From assembly GCF_021397715.1 (NCBI RefSeq), contig NZ_CP090207.1:744001-808000 (forward strand): a stretch of 64,000 nt of DNA. Direction: 5' to 3'. Of this stretch, positions 17,703 through 26,167 are shown piece by piece. Origin of the DNA: Pantoea agglomerans. GTDB taxonomy: Bacteria > Pseudomonadota > Gammaproteobacteria > Enterobacterales > Enterobacteriaceae. A program made the position numbers and the translations under genes. A model generated the notes under the pieces. It saw nothing but the letters and a program-made list of their open reading frames with translations, did no database searches and was not told where the DNA came from. Each line of letters begins with the position of its first letter. Position 1 is the stretch's first letter.

Positions 17703-19442
17703 ATGAGCGTGCTGGGCAACGAATGGCGTAGCGGTCAGGCCGCCAGGCGCGGCAGATGGCGGGCGGAGCCGCTGTTGCTGGCGCTGCTGGTACTGGTGAT
17801 CGGCCTGTTGTCGGTGGCACCTTTTGCCCGGCTGATCGGCACCGCGCTGGCTCCCGATGGCGTGGTGGATGGCAATCGTCTGCTGCGGTTACTGACCAGC
17901 CGCCGGGTGCTCAGCGCCACGCTGAATACTCTGACCATCGGCATCAGCGCGACGCTGTTGTCGCTGCTGCTGGGAACGGTGGCCGCCTGGCTGGTGGCGC
18001 TGACCGATCTGCGCGCCAAAGCCGCCTGGATATTTGCCTTTATTCTGCCGCTGATGATCCCGCCGCAGGTGACCGCGCTGGCCTGGGTTCAGGCGCTGGC
18101 ACCGGGAAGCGCGCTGGCCGCGCTGGTCAACGCGCTGGGCGGTTCCTGGCTGGCGGCCGGTGAGCAGCCGCTCTATTCAGCGACCGGCATGGTGCTGCTG
18201 CTGGGGCTGCACAATGCGCCGCTGGTGTTTCTGACGGTACGTGCCGGGCTGCGTCGCTTACCCGCTGAACTGATCGAGGCGGCCCGCGTCAGTGGCGCAT
18301 CACCGCGCCAGATCCTGCTGACGGTGATCCTGCCGCTGGCGCGACCCGCGATCTTCGCCGGGGCGGCGCTGGCGTTTGTCGCCGCCGTCGGCAACTTCGG
18401 CATTCAGGCGATGCTGGGGATTCCGGCGCGGGTGCCGACGCTGATTACGCTGGTGTATCAACAGCTCAATACCCTTGGACCCGATGCGCTGCCCAATACT
18501 GCCGTCTACTCGATGCTGATTGCGCTGATCACCCTCGCCGGGATGCTGATCAGCGGCTGGCTCGGCGGGCGACGCGATGTGCGGGTCAGCGGCTCGCCGC
18601 GCCCCTGGCACCAGCCGCTGCGTCACAGCCGGCTACCGATCGAAATCACCGCCTGGCTGTGGATGGTGACCACTTTGCTGCTGCCGCTCAGCGCCTTGCT
18701 GACCACCGCGTTAACCCGCGGTTTTGGTCAGGCGCTGAACAGGCAAACCCTGACGCTGGAGAATTTTCAGCAGGCGCTGTGGGGCTATCCGGCGATCCGT
18801 CAGGCCTTCTTTACCAGCCTGTGGCTCACCGGTCTGACGGCGGTGCTGCTCAGCATCATGGCGCTGTTTCTGGCCTTCTTTCTTAGCTGGCGTCGCACCC
18901 GGCTGGTGCGCGGGCTGGGGTTCGCCAGTGAACTGACCTATGCGCTGCCCGGCATTGTCACCGGCGTGGCAGCGATACTGTTTTTCCTGCGGCCGCTGCC
19001 GCTGCTCGGTTTTTCGCTGTATGGCACGGTGTGGATCATTCTCGCGGCCTATCTGGCCAACTTCCTCGCGCTGGTACTCAGGCCGACGCTGGCCGGATTC
19101 GCCCGGATTGAACCTTCGCTGGATGAAGCGGCGCGCTTGTGCGGTGCAGGCCTGATGCGGCGAATGATTGATATCCTGCTGCCGCTGGCGGCCCCTTCGG
19201 TACTGGCTGGCGCGCTGCTGGTGTTCCTCACCGCGCTGAATGAAATACAGGTTTCGGTGCTGCTGGTCACCGCGCAAACCCAGACGCTTGGCCCGACCAT
19301 TATCTTCCTTGATGAAGGCGGATCGGCACCGCTGGCGGCGGCCGTCGGCTGCCTGATGATCCTGGTGGTGCTGGGCTTGATGCTGCTGGCGTCGCGGCTG
19401 ACGCGCCGTTTGCCGCAGGGAGTGCTGCCATGGCAAGCCTGA
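17703..19442 (+). CDS. Fused two-domain ABC permease, Pho-box operon
   Basis: 579-residue inner-membrane permease with two tandem binding-protein-dependent transport domains, about 12 helices, so one polypeptide supplies both transmembrane halves. EAA loops that dock the ATPase are seen twice: EAARVSGASPRQILLTVILP (about residues 190-209) and DEAARLCGAGLMRRMIDILLP (second half). The fused FbpB/PhnU-V-like architecture fits the ATPase and binding protein encoded upstream. The start codon follows the binding-protein stop by 2 bp, and the 3' end overlaps the MBL gene by 13 bp. Confidence 0.9.
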   Translation: MSVLGNEWRSGQAARRGRWRAEPLLLALLVLVIGLLSVAPFARLIGTALAPDGVVDGNRLLRLLTSRRVLSATLNTLTIGISATLLSLLLGTVAAWLVALTDLRAKAAWIFAFILPLMIPPQVTALAWVQALAPGSALAALVNALGGSWLAAGEQPLYSATGMVLLLGLHNAPLVFLTVRAGLRRLPAELIEAARVSGASPRQILLTVILPLARPAIFAGAALAFVAAVGNFGIQAMLGIPARVPTLITLVYQQLNTLGPDALPNTAVYSMLIALITLAGMLISGWLGGRRDVRVSGSPRPWHQPLRHSRLPIEITAWLWMVTTLLLPLSALLTTALTRGFGQALNRQTLTLENFQQALWGYPAIRQAFFTSLWLTGLTAVLLSIMALFLAFFLSWRRTRLVRGLGFASELTYALPGIVTGVAAILFFLRPLPLLGFSLYGTVWIILAAYLANFLALVLRPTLAGFARIEPSLDEAARLCGAGLMRRMIDILLPLAAPSVLAGALLVFLTALNEIQVSVLLVTAQTQTLGPTIIFLDEGGSAPLAAAVGCLMILVVLGLMLLASRLTRRLPQGVLPWQA

Positions 19443-20518
19443 CGGTGATCAGCGGCGTCGGCGGTAAACTGCCGGCCGCTTTCCTGCTGGAGATAGAGGG
19501 ATACCGGCTGCTGTGGGATTTAGGTGCCGGGCCGGAGCCGGGCGTGCGGCCTGCCATCTCCGCTATCGGTCAGGTCGATGCGCTCTGCCTGACCCATTCC
19601 CATGTGGATCATGCGGCGGCGCTCGATAGCTGGGCCGACATCGGTTCACCGCCGGTCTATGCCAGCGATCTCACCTGGCAGCAGCTGGGCGAGTGCGGCG
19701 TACCGCAGCCGGCGCGGCACATTCTGCCGCTGCGCGGCCAGTGCGCACTGGGACCGCTGAATCTGTTCACCGGACGCAGCGGGCATTCGCCGGGATCGAT
19801 CTGGTTTCATCTGCCGGTGGCGGGCGGCATCACCTATATGGGTGACTGGAGCCGCGAGTCGCTGCTGTTGCCGTTTGACTGTCCGCCACGCGCGCGACTG
19901 TTGATCACCGATGGCTCCTATGGCGATCGGAATCAGCGGCTGGCGCAGCAGATTGACGCGCTGGCACAGGCGGCCAGGCCGGGCGCGGTGGTTACCGCGC
20001 CGCTGCACGGACGCGGACCGGAGATGGCGCTGCAGCTCAGTGCGCGCGGACTGCCGGTGGTGATGTGCCCGCAGGTGCGGGAAGAGGTGGCGCAGCTGCT
20101 GGCGCTCAACAGCCTGCCCGCTGCGGCTACGCTGGCGCTGGCCAGCCTGCTGCGCATCGCCACGCCGGCGTGCTGGCGACCGGATGCGGTGATCGTTGCA
20201 GCGGATGCGGTGGCCGACAGTGGGCTGGCAGCTCAGCTCAGCCATCAGCCCGACTTCCGCCTGATCTTCAGCAGTCACGTCGCCGCCGGTACGCGCGCGT
20301 CTGAGATGCTGCAAACCGGGGCTGCCCGCTGGCTGCCGTGGAACGTCCATCCACCGCTTGACGATCAGCTGACGCTAATCAGGCAGACGGCGGCACAACA
20401 GGTGATCCCGGCCTTTGTCGCACCGGAACAGTGCCGACAGCTGGCCGACCAAAGCCCGGCAGCGCTCTGCTGGCAACAGTACTATCCTCTCTACTCGCGC
20501 TGGGAAAGCGTCGCCTGA
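19430..20518 (+). CDS. MBL-fold (beta-CASP-like) metallohydrolase, Pho-box operon
   Basis: 362-residue metallo-beta-lactamase-fold protein. Metal motifs are present: HSHVDH in LTHSHVDHAAAL (motif 2), GHSPGS (motif 3) and the Asp of MGDW (motif 4); a middle insertion and SSHVAAGTRASEM near the C-terminus resemble the beta-CASP/CPSF arrangement. No signal peptide, so cytoplasmic. Its 13-bp overlap with the permease and shared Pho box suggest that it processes the imported compound, perhaps a phosphodiester or phosphonate-derived ester, as PhnP does in the C-P lyase pathway. The substrate is not determined by sequence. Confidence 0.8.
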   Translation: MASLTVISGVGGKLPAAFLLEIEGYRLLWDLGAGPEPGVRPAISAIGQVDALCLTHSHVDHAAALDSWADIGSPPVYASDLTWQQLGECGVPQPARHILPLRGQCALGPLNLFTGRSGHSPGSIWFHLPVAGGITYMGDWSRESLLLPFDCPPRARLLITDGSYGDRNQRLAQQIDALAQAARPGAVVTAPLHGRGPEMALQLSARGLPVVMCPQVREEVAQLLALNSLPAAATLALASLLRIATPACWRPDAVIVAADAVADSGLAAQLSHQPDFRLIFSSHVAAGTRASEMLQTGAARWLPWNVHPPLDDQLTLIRQTAAQQVIPAFVAPEQCRQLADQSPAALCWQQYYPLYSRWESVA

Positions 20519-20713
20519 CGCACCGCGTCTGGCTGCGGGCCGGCGCGCCGTTGTGATTGAACATTTACTTGCCGCTGCCGATAAACCCCCTACTAACATT
20601 GGTTAATCTTCTTAATGCGCTTGTGATCTCAGCCCTTTTCAGCTGTAGTCTGCCTACGCGATTAAGAACATTCCTAAGCCATCACCCGGCTACCGAGCAG
20701 CAGGCTAATAACA

Positions 20714-23563
20714 ATGGATAATAACTCTGATGTCATGTATCGCATGCTGATACAAAGCGTGACTGATTACGCCATCACTATGCTCAAACCCGATGGTGCT
20801 GTCGCCAGCTGGAATCAGGGAGCCGGGCGCACCATCGGCTATGCGCCAGACGAAATTATCGGCCGCAGCTTCGCCCTGTTTTACAGCGAAGAGGATCGCC
20901 GCCGGGCCCTGCCGCAGCGTGGTCTGGATATCGCCGCTACCGCCGGACATTACGAAACCGAAGGCTGGCGCTACCGCAAAGATGGCAGTGCGTTCTGGGC
21001 GCATGAAGTGATTAACCCGATGCGCAGCGATGCCGGCCTGCTGGTGGGATTCGCCCACATCACCCGCGACTGTACCCGGCAGCAGGAACAGCAACGTAAA
21101 GAACGTGAGCAGGAGGCGCGCTTTCGCCTGCTGGTGGAGGGCGTCACCGATTACGCCATCTATATGCTCGATCACGACGGCAACGTGGTGAACTGGAATG
21201 CCGGTGCCCAGCGCACCAAAGGCTATGTCGCCGAAGAGATTGTCGGCCAGCATTTCTCACGCTTCTACAGCGCGCAGGATCGGCTGAAGCATCTGCCGTC
21301 GCAAAACCTGCAAACCGCTTACCGCACTGGCCGCTTCGAAGATGAGGGCTGGCGCTACCGCAAAGATGGCAGCGCGTTCTGGGCGCACGTCGTGATCGAT
21401 GCGATCCGCGACGATCAGGGCAAACTGATCGGCTATGCCAAAATCACCCGCGACTGCAGTGAACAGCAGCGCATCCGCAATCTGCAGCGTGAACATGAAC
21501 AGCGTTTTCGCCTGCTGGTCGAAGGCGTCACCGATTACGCCATCTACATGCTGGATATCGAAGGGCGGGTGGTGAACTGGAATGCGGGCGCGCAGCGTGC
21601 CAAAGGTTACAAGGCGGATGAGATCGTCGGTCAGCATTTCTCGCTGTTTTACAGCGCCCAGGAACGACTGAATCGCACCCCGGAAGCGAACCTCGGCATC
21701 GCTCTGAAGACCGGCCGCTTTGAGGATGAAGGCTGGCGTTACCGCAAAGATGGCAGCGCCTTCTGGGCACATGTAGTGATCGATGCGATCCATGACGATG
21801 ATGGCAAGCTGATGGGGTTTGCCAAAATTACCCGCGATCGCACCGAGCGGCGTGAGCAGGAGCAGCAGGTGCTGCGCGCCCGCGATCTGGCTGAAGCCCA
21901 GAGTGCGCAGAAGACCGCGCTGTCGAAGTTTCTTGATAATATCATCGCCAATATTCCCTCCTGTGTGATCGTAGAAGATGCGATCACTCGCGAGATCCTG
22001 CTGGTCAACGATCGTTCGCAGCAGCTGTTTGGCCTGTCGAAATCGCTGATTGTGAACAAGCGGCCACATGAATGTATGTCGCCTGAGCTGAGCGACTATT
22101 TCAATAATCTCGCCGATGTGGCGCTGCGCAGTGAAGGTATTCATGAGCGTGAGCAACTGCTGATGACCGCCAGCGGCGAACGCATTCTGCATACCCGCGC
22201 CACCGCCATCAACGGGCAGGATGCGCGGCGTAACTACCTGATGCTGATCGTGGAAGATGTCACCGATCAGCGTGCTGCCGATGCCCGCATTCACCATATG
22301 GCGCACCATGACAACCTCACCAGCCTGCCAAACCGCATTCTGTTCCGCCAGCGTCTGAGCGAGGCGTTGCGCACCGCCAGCCAGACAGAGCGCCAGACGG
22401 CGGCACTCTGTCTGGACCTCGATAACTTCAAGAACGTCAATGACGCGCTGGGCCACCAGATTGGTGATGAGCTGTTACGCTCGGTGGCGAAGCGCCTGCG
22501 CAGTACCCTGCGCGATCAGGATACGCTGGCGCGCATTGGCGGTGACGAGTTCGCCATCGTGCTGCCGTCGGTGGCTAACAATGATGAAGCCAGCATTGTG
22601 GCGCAGCGCCTGATCGAAGCGATTCGGCCGCCGGTGAATATTGAAGGCCATAACCTGTCGGTGGGGCTGAGCGTCGGCATCGCGCTCAGCACCACCATCA
22701 CCAATACGCCGGAACAGCTGCTGCGCTGTGCCGACATGGCGCTGTATGAAGCCAAACGCAATGGCCGTAACCGCTTTGAGCATTTCACCCTGGCGATGGA
22801 TGATGTGGCGCGCAGCCGGCGCGTGATTGAGAACGATCTGCGCGACGCGATCAGCGGCGGGCATCTGCGCCTCTACTATCAGCCGATCACCAACGGCGAC
22901 AACATCACCATCATCGGCTATGAAGCGCTGATGCGCTGGCATCATCCGATCCGCGGGCTGATCATGCCGAACGATTTTATCCCGATCGCCGAAGAGACCG
23001 GGCTGATTCATATGCTGGGGGCGTTTGCCCTGTATGAAGCCTGTCGCGAAGCGGCAAGCTGGGAAGGGGTGCAGTCGGTGTCGGTGAACCTGTCGCCGCT
23101 GCAGTTCAAAAACAGCTCGCTGGTGTCGGTGGTGGAAGGCGCGCTGGCGGAATCGGGGCTCGACCCGGCCCGGCTGGAGGTGGAGATCACCGAGTCAGTG
23201 CTGCTGGATGACTCGCTCGGCAATATCCGCACGCTGCAAAACCTGAAAGCGCTGGGGGTACAGATTGCGCTGGATGATTTCGGTACCGGCTATTCGTCAC
23301 TGAGTTATCTGCGCTCCTTCCCGTTCGATAAGATCAAAATCGATAAGTCATTTATTAACGACATGGGTGACAGCCGCGAGGCGCTGGCGATTATCCGGGC
23401 GATTACCGGCATGAGCCGCAGCCTGGATATTCAGATCACCGCCGAAGGCGTGGAGAGCAGCGAACAGTTCGCGAAGCTGCGTGACGAAGGCTGTACGCTG
23501 TTCCAGGGCTTCCTGTTCGGCCGTCCGCAGCCCTCAGAGCTGCGGCTGAAAACGCTGGGTTAA
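20714..23563 (+). CDS. Multi-PAS GGDEF-EAL c-di-GMP enzyme
   Basis: 949-residue cytosolic signalling protein without transmembrane helices. Three closely similar PAS-PAC units (about residues 11-130, 138-258, 266-385) each contain the block EGWRYRKDGSAFWAH; units 2 and 3 also share VEGVTDYAIYMLD and VNWNAGAQR. A fourth, divergent PAS (about 405-525) precedes GGDEF (RIGGDEF, with the I-site RDQD upstream) and EAL (EALMRW, VNLSPLQF, EITES, DDFGTGYSSL, KIKID, AEGVES). Both catalytic sites look intact, so it may switch between making and breaking c-di-GMP in response to ligands of the PAS array. The PAS units look like recent internal duplications. Confidence 0.93.
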   Translation: MDNNSDVMYRMLIQSVTDYAITMLKPDGAVASWNQGAGRTIGYAPDEIIGRSFALFYSEEDRRRALPQRGLDIAATAGHYETEGWRYRKDGSAFWAHEVINPMRSDAGLLVGFAHITRDCTRQQEQQRKEREQEARFRLLVEGVTDYAIYMLDHDGNVVNWNAGAQRTKGYVAEEIVGQHFSRFYSAQDRLKHLPSQNLQTAYRTGRFEDEGWRYRKDGSAFWAHVVIDAIRDDQGKLIGYAKITRDCSEQQRIRNLQREHEQRFRLLVEGVTDYAIYMLDIEGRVVNWNAGAQRAKGYKADEIVGQHFSLFYSAQERLNRTPEANLGIALKTGRFEDEGWRYRKDGSAFWAHVVIDAIHDDDGKLMGFAKITRDRTERREQEQQVLRARDLAEAQSAQKTALSKFLDNIIANIPSCVIVEDAITREILLVNDRSQQLFGLSKSLIVNKRPHECMSPELSDYFNNLADVALRSEGIHEREQLLMTASGERILHTRATAINGQDARRNYLMLIVEDVTDQRAADARIHHMAHHDNLTSLPNRILFRQRLSEALRTASQTERQTAALCLDLDNFKNVNDALGHQIGDELLRSVAKRLRSTLRDQDTLARIGGDEFAIVLPSVANNDEASIVAQRLIEAIRPPVNIEGHNLSVGLSVGIALSTTITNTPEQLLRCADMALYEAKRNGRNRFEHFTLAMDDVARSRRVIENDLRDAISGGHLRLYYQPITNGDNITIIGYEALMRWHHPIRGLIMPNDFIPIAEETGLIHMLGAFALYEACREAASWEGVQSVSVNLSPLQFKNSSLVSVVEGALAESGLDPARLEVEITESVLLDDSLGNIRTLQNLKALGVQIALDDFGTGYSSLSYLRSFPFDKIKIDKSFINDMGDSREALAIIRAITGMSRSLDIQITAEGVESSEQFAKLRDEGCTLFQGFLFGRPQPSELRLKTLG

Positions 23564-24624
23564 TCATACAGGCCATGCTGCTGCACCGGCGCATGGCTGA
23601 GATTATCGCGGATGCGGCGCACCGAATCGCGCACCACCAGTTTGCCATTCAGCAGCAGCGTGCCGGGCGGTGCGCCGGGATGCAGCCGCAGCTCCTGCAG
23701 CATCCTCACCGCCGCCGCGCCCAGCTCATCGCGTGGCACCTGCACCGAGGTCAGTGGAATATCGTGGATGGCGGCCAGGTTGAAGCCATCCATACTCATC
23801 ACCGAAATATCCTGCGGCACCCGCAGGCCAGCCTGCTCCAGCGCGCTGACCGCCCCGGCCGCAATATAGTCACCGCTGGCCAGAATCGCCGTCGGGCGCA
23901 GCGCGTCGGGACAGTGGCGCAGATATTCACTTAGCCGTTCCGCCGCTTCATTGCTGCTGAAGCTGTTAAGGGTCAGCAGATGCTGACGGCTGTCAAAACG
24001 CAGGTTCATCGCGTGCCAGGCGTCACGCACGCCCTGTAAGCGCTGCTCCATGGTGTAACGCCGCAGACAGTGCAGCGACAGGATCTGCCGGTGTCCCTGC
24101 TCAAACAGGTAGCGCGCCGAAAATTCGCCAATCAGCTGATGATGCGGCGACACCGACGGTAAACGCATCCGGCGATCGCGGGCGTTAATCAGCACGCAGG
24201 GCTTGTTCATCTCTGCCGCCAGCTGGTGAATATGCTCGTCATCGATGCCGATCAGCAGCGCCGCCTCGGTCTGCTGCATCTTATCGATAAACAGCGCCGC
24301 ATCACTCTCGATCTCCTCCAGCGCGCAGTAGCGCAGCCTGACCTCATGCGGCTCCACCGCCTGACTGATGCCCTGAATCACCTTGTAGTAGAAGATATCA
24401 CTGCGCACATCAAAGGCGCGCGGCGGCGCAAACACCATCAGATTGTTCAGCAGCAGGCGACCGCTGTGCAGGTTATTCAGCACGCCCTGCTGCCGGGCAA
24501 TCGCCAGCACCTTGTCGCGCGTGGCGGGACGGGTATTGGCTTTTCCCGCCAGCACCCGCGAGACAGTGCTGATCGAGACCCCGCTCAGCGCCGCAATTTC
24601 ACTCACTTTCAGCCTTTGTTTCAT
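23560..24624 (-). CDS. LacI-family transcriptional regulator
   Basis: 354-residue repressor: N-terminal LacI helix-turn-helix with hinge (residues about 6-55, VSEIAALSGVSISTVSRVLAG) and a periplasmic-binding-like effector domain (about 65-340). It is divergent from the MFS-GH31 operon with 223 bp between them, where a 16-bp palindrome and a second similar site lie; it likely represses that operon and itself until a glycoside or sugar acid is sensed. Its 3' end overlaps by 4 bp the end of the convergent PAS-GGDEF-EAL gene. Confidence 0.9.
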   Translation of the reverse strand: MKQRLKVSEIAALSGVSISTVSRVLAGKANTRPATRDKVLAIARQQGVLNNLHSGRLLLNNLMVFAPPRAFDVRSDIFYYKVIQGISQAVEPHEVRLRYCALEEIESDAALFIDKMQQTEAALLIGIDDEHIHQLAAEMNKPCVLINARDRRMRLPSVSPHHQLIGEFSARYLFEQGHRQILSLHCLRRYTMEQRLQGVRDAWHAMNLRFDSRQHLLTLNSFSSNEAAERLSEYLRHCPDALRPTAILASGDYIAAGAVSALEQAGLRVPQDISVMSMDGFNLAAIHDIPLTSVQVPRDELGAAAVRMLQELRLHPGAPPGTLLLNGKLVVRDSVRRIRDNLSHAPVQQHGLYD

Positions 24625-24649
24625 TCTGTGATCGCCTTCAAATCTGCTG

Positions 24650-24665
24650 ATGAAAAATTTTTCAT
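24650..24665. promoter_or_regulatory. Candidate LacI-family operator O1
   Basis: Perfect 16-bp palindrome ATGAAAAATTTTTCAT, 26 bp upstream of the LacI-family gene start and 183 bp upstream of the MFS gene. The centre is A/T rather than the CG common in this family. Assignment to the adjacent regulator is inferred. Confidence 0.5.
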
Positions 24666-24727
24666 AAGGTGCTGAATCGCGTCAGATATGCGATTGACCA
24701 CGCTTTTTACGCTGGCGTTAGCCTGCC

Positions 24728-24743
24728 ATGAAAAAATTTGCAA
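24728..24743. promoter_or_regulatory. Candidate LacI-family operator O2
   Basis: ATGAAAAAATTTGCAA matches O1 at 13 of 16 positions, 78 bp away (about 7.4 helical turns) and 105 bp before the MFS start, suiting repression by a DNA loop. Confidence 0.4.
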
Positions 24744-24847
24744 AAAAGAGGCTGTACCCACGTTTCGCACTTTTCTAACGTCGTTGCACAGACACGCGGT
24801 ACGCCTGCCGGCGGTGTGAGTCATCAACGCATATCAGGAGTGGCACT

Positions 24848-26158
24848 ATGAGCCTCGAATCAACAACCAAGCCGATCAGCGCCTCGCGCACGGTTCGCGT
24901 GATTAAAAATTTACGCTGGTGGATGCTGGGGATGTTTCTGCTGGGGGTAACGGTGAACTACATCACCCGCAACTCACTCGGCATTCTGGCGCCGGAGCTG
25001 AAAAACAGCCTCAACATGACTACCGAACAGTACTCATGGGTGGTGGCGGGGTTTCAGCTGGCCTATACCCTGTTTCAGCCGATCTGTGGCTGGCTGATCG
25101 ATGTGATCGGCCTGAAGATGGGCTTTCTGATTTGTGCGCTGATCTGGTCGGTAACCTGCCTGCTGCATGCGGGTGCGGGCAGCTGGCTGCATCTGGCGCT
25201 GCTGCGTTTCGTGATGGGCGCGTCGGAAGCGGCCGCCACACCGGCTAACGCCAAAGCGATTGGCGACTGGTTCCCGAAAAAAGAGCGGCCGGTGGCGGCG
25301 GGCTGGGCAGGCGTCGGCTTCTCGGTCGGCGCGATGCTGGCACCGCCCATCATCTACGTTGCCCACATCTCCTTTGGCTGGCAGGGCGCGTTTCTGCTGA
25401 CCGGCGGGCTCGGCCTGCTGTGGGTCGGGCTGTGGTGGTGGGGCTATCACGCACCGGACCGTCATCCGCGTCTCTCCGATGAAGAGCGCGCCTTTATTAA
25501 TCAGGATAATGAAGCGATCGGCGAGAAGCTGCCGTTCTTCACCGCGTTAAAAGTGATCGGCAAAGAGAAGAAATTTTACGGCATCGCCATTCCGGCCTTT
25601 CTGGCGGAACCGGCCTGGGCGGTGCTGAGCTTCTGGGTACCGCTCTATCTGGCAAACGAACGCGGCATGGATCTCAAGCAGATTGTGATGTTCGCCTGGC
25701 TGCCGTTCCTCGCCGCCGATCTCGGCAGCGTCGCCAGCGGCTATCTGACCAAAATTTATGTGCGCTGGTTCGGCCTGACCCGTGTCAATTCCATCGTCGC
25801 CAGCTCCGTTACCGGCGCGCTGCTGATGGTCTCGCTGGCGCTGATGACGCTGGTTGACGATCCCTGGCTGGCGATTGCGCTAATCTCCGTCGGCGGCTTC
25901 GGCCATCAGGTGATCTCCTGCATGCTGAGCGCGCTGGTGGTCGAGCGGTTTGATCGCCGCCAGATGGCCACGGTTAACGGTATGCGCGGCTCCTGTGCAT
26001 GGATCGCCAGCTTTATTTTCTCGCTGATTATCGGTGTCACCGCCGATACCATCGGCTTCAATCCGCTGTTTGTGGCAATGGGCTTTTTTGACCTGATTGG
26101 CGCGGTTTTCCTGGTGATGTTGATCGCCGAACGCCGCCAGCGCCCGGTAAACCATTAA
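24848..26158 (+). CDS. MFS transporter, anion:cation symporter family (ExuT-like)
   Basis: 436-residue 12-helix transporter of the ACS group (hexuronate, galactonate, glucarate carriers): NYITRNSLGILAPELKNSLN in helix 1, GWLIDVIGLKMGF in loop 2-3, RFVMGASEAAATPANAKAIGDWFP in the fourth-fifth helix region. The start is set by AGGAG seven bases upstream (24836-24840). It precedes the GH31 glycosidase gene by 9 bp, so the pair probably imports and cleaves a sugar-acid glycoside or alpha-glycoside. Controlled, by inference, by the divergent LacI protein. Confidence 0.87.
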   Translation: MSLESTTKPISASRTVRVIKNLRWWMLGMFLLGVTVNYITRNSLGILAPELKNSLNMTTEQYSWVVAGFQLAYTLFQPICGWLIDVIGLKMGFLICALIWSVTCLLHAGAGSWLHLALLRFVMGASEAAATPANAKAIGDWFPKKERPVAAGWAGVGFSVGAMLAPPIIYVAHISFGWQGAFLLTGGLGLLWVGLWWWGYHAPDRHPRLSDEERAFINQDNEAIGEKLPFFTALKVIGKEKKFYGIAIPAFLAEPAWAVLSFWVPLYLANERGMDLKQIVMFAWLPFLAADLGSVASGYLTKIYVRWFGLTRVNSIVASSVTGALLMVSLALMTLVDDPWLAIALISVGGFGHQVISCMLSALVVERFDRRQMATVNGMRGSCAWIASFIFSLIIGVTADTIGFNPLFVAMGFFDLIGAVFLVMLIAERRQRPVNH

Positions 26159-26167
26159 GGATATCCG

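Noticed and set aside
15616..19442. Annotation of the importer as a ferric iron (FbpABC) system
   Set aside because: Family similarity allows it, but the strong Pho box and MBL partner fit a phosphorus compound better, and no Fur box is seen.
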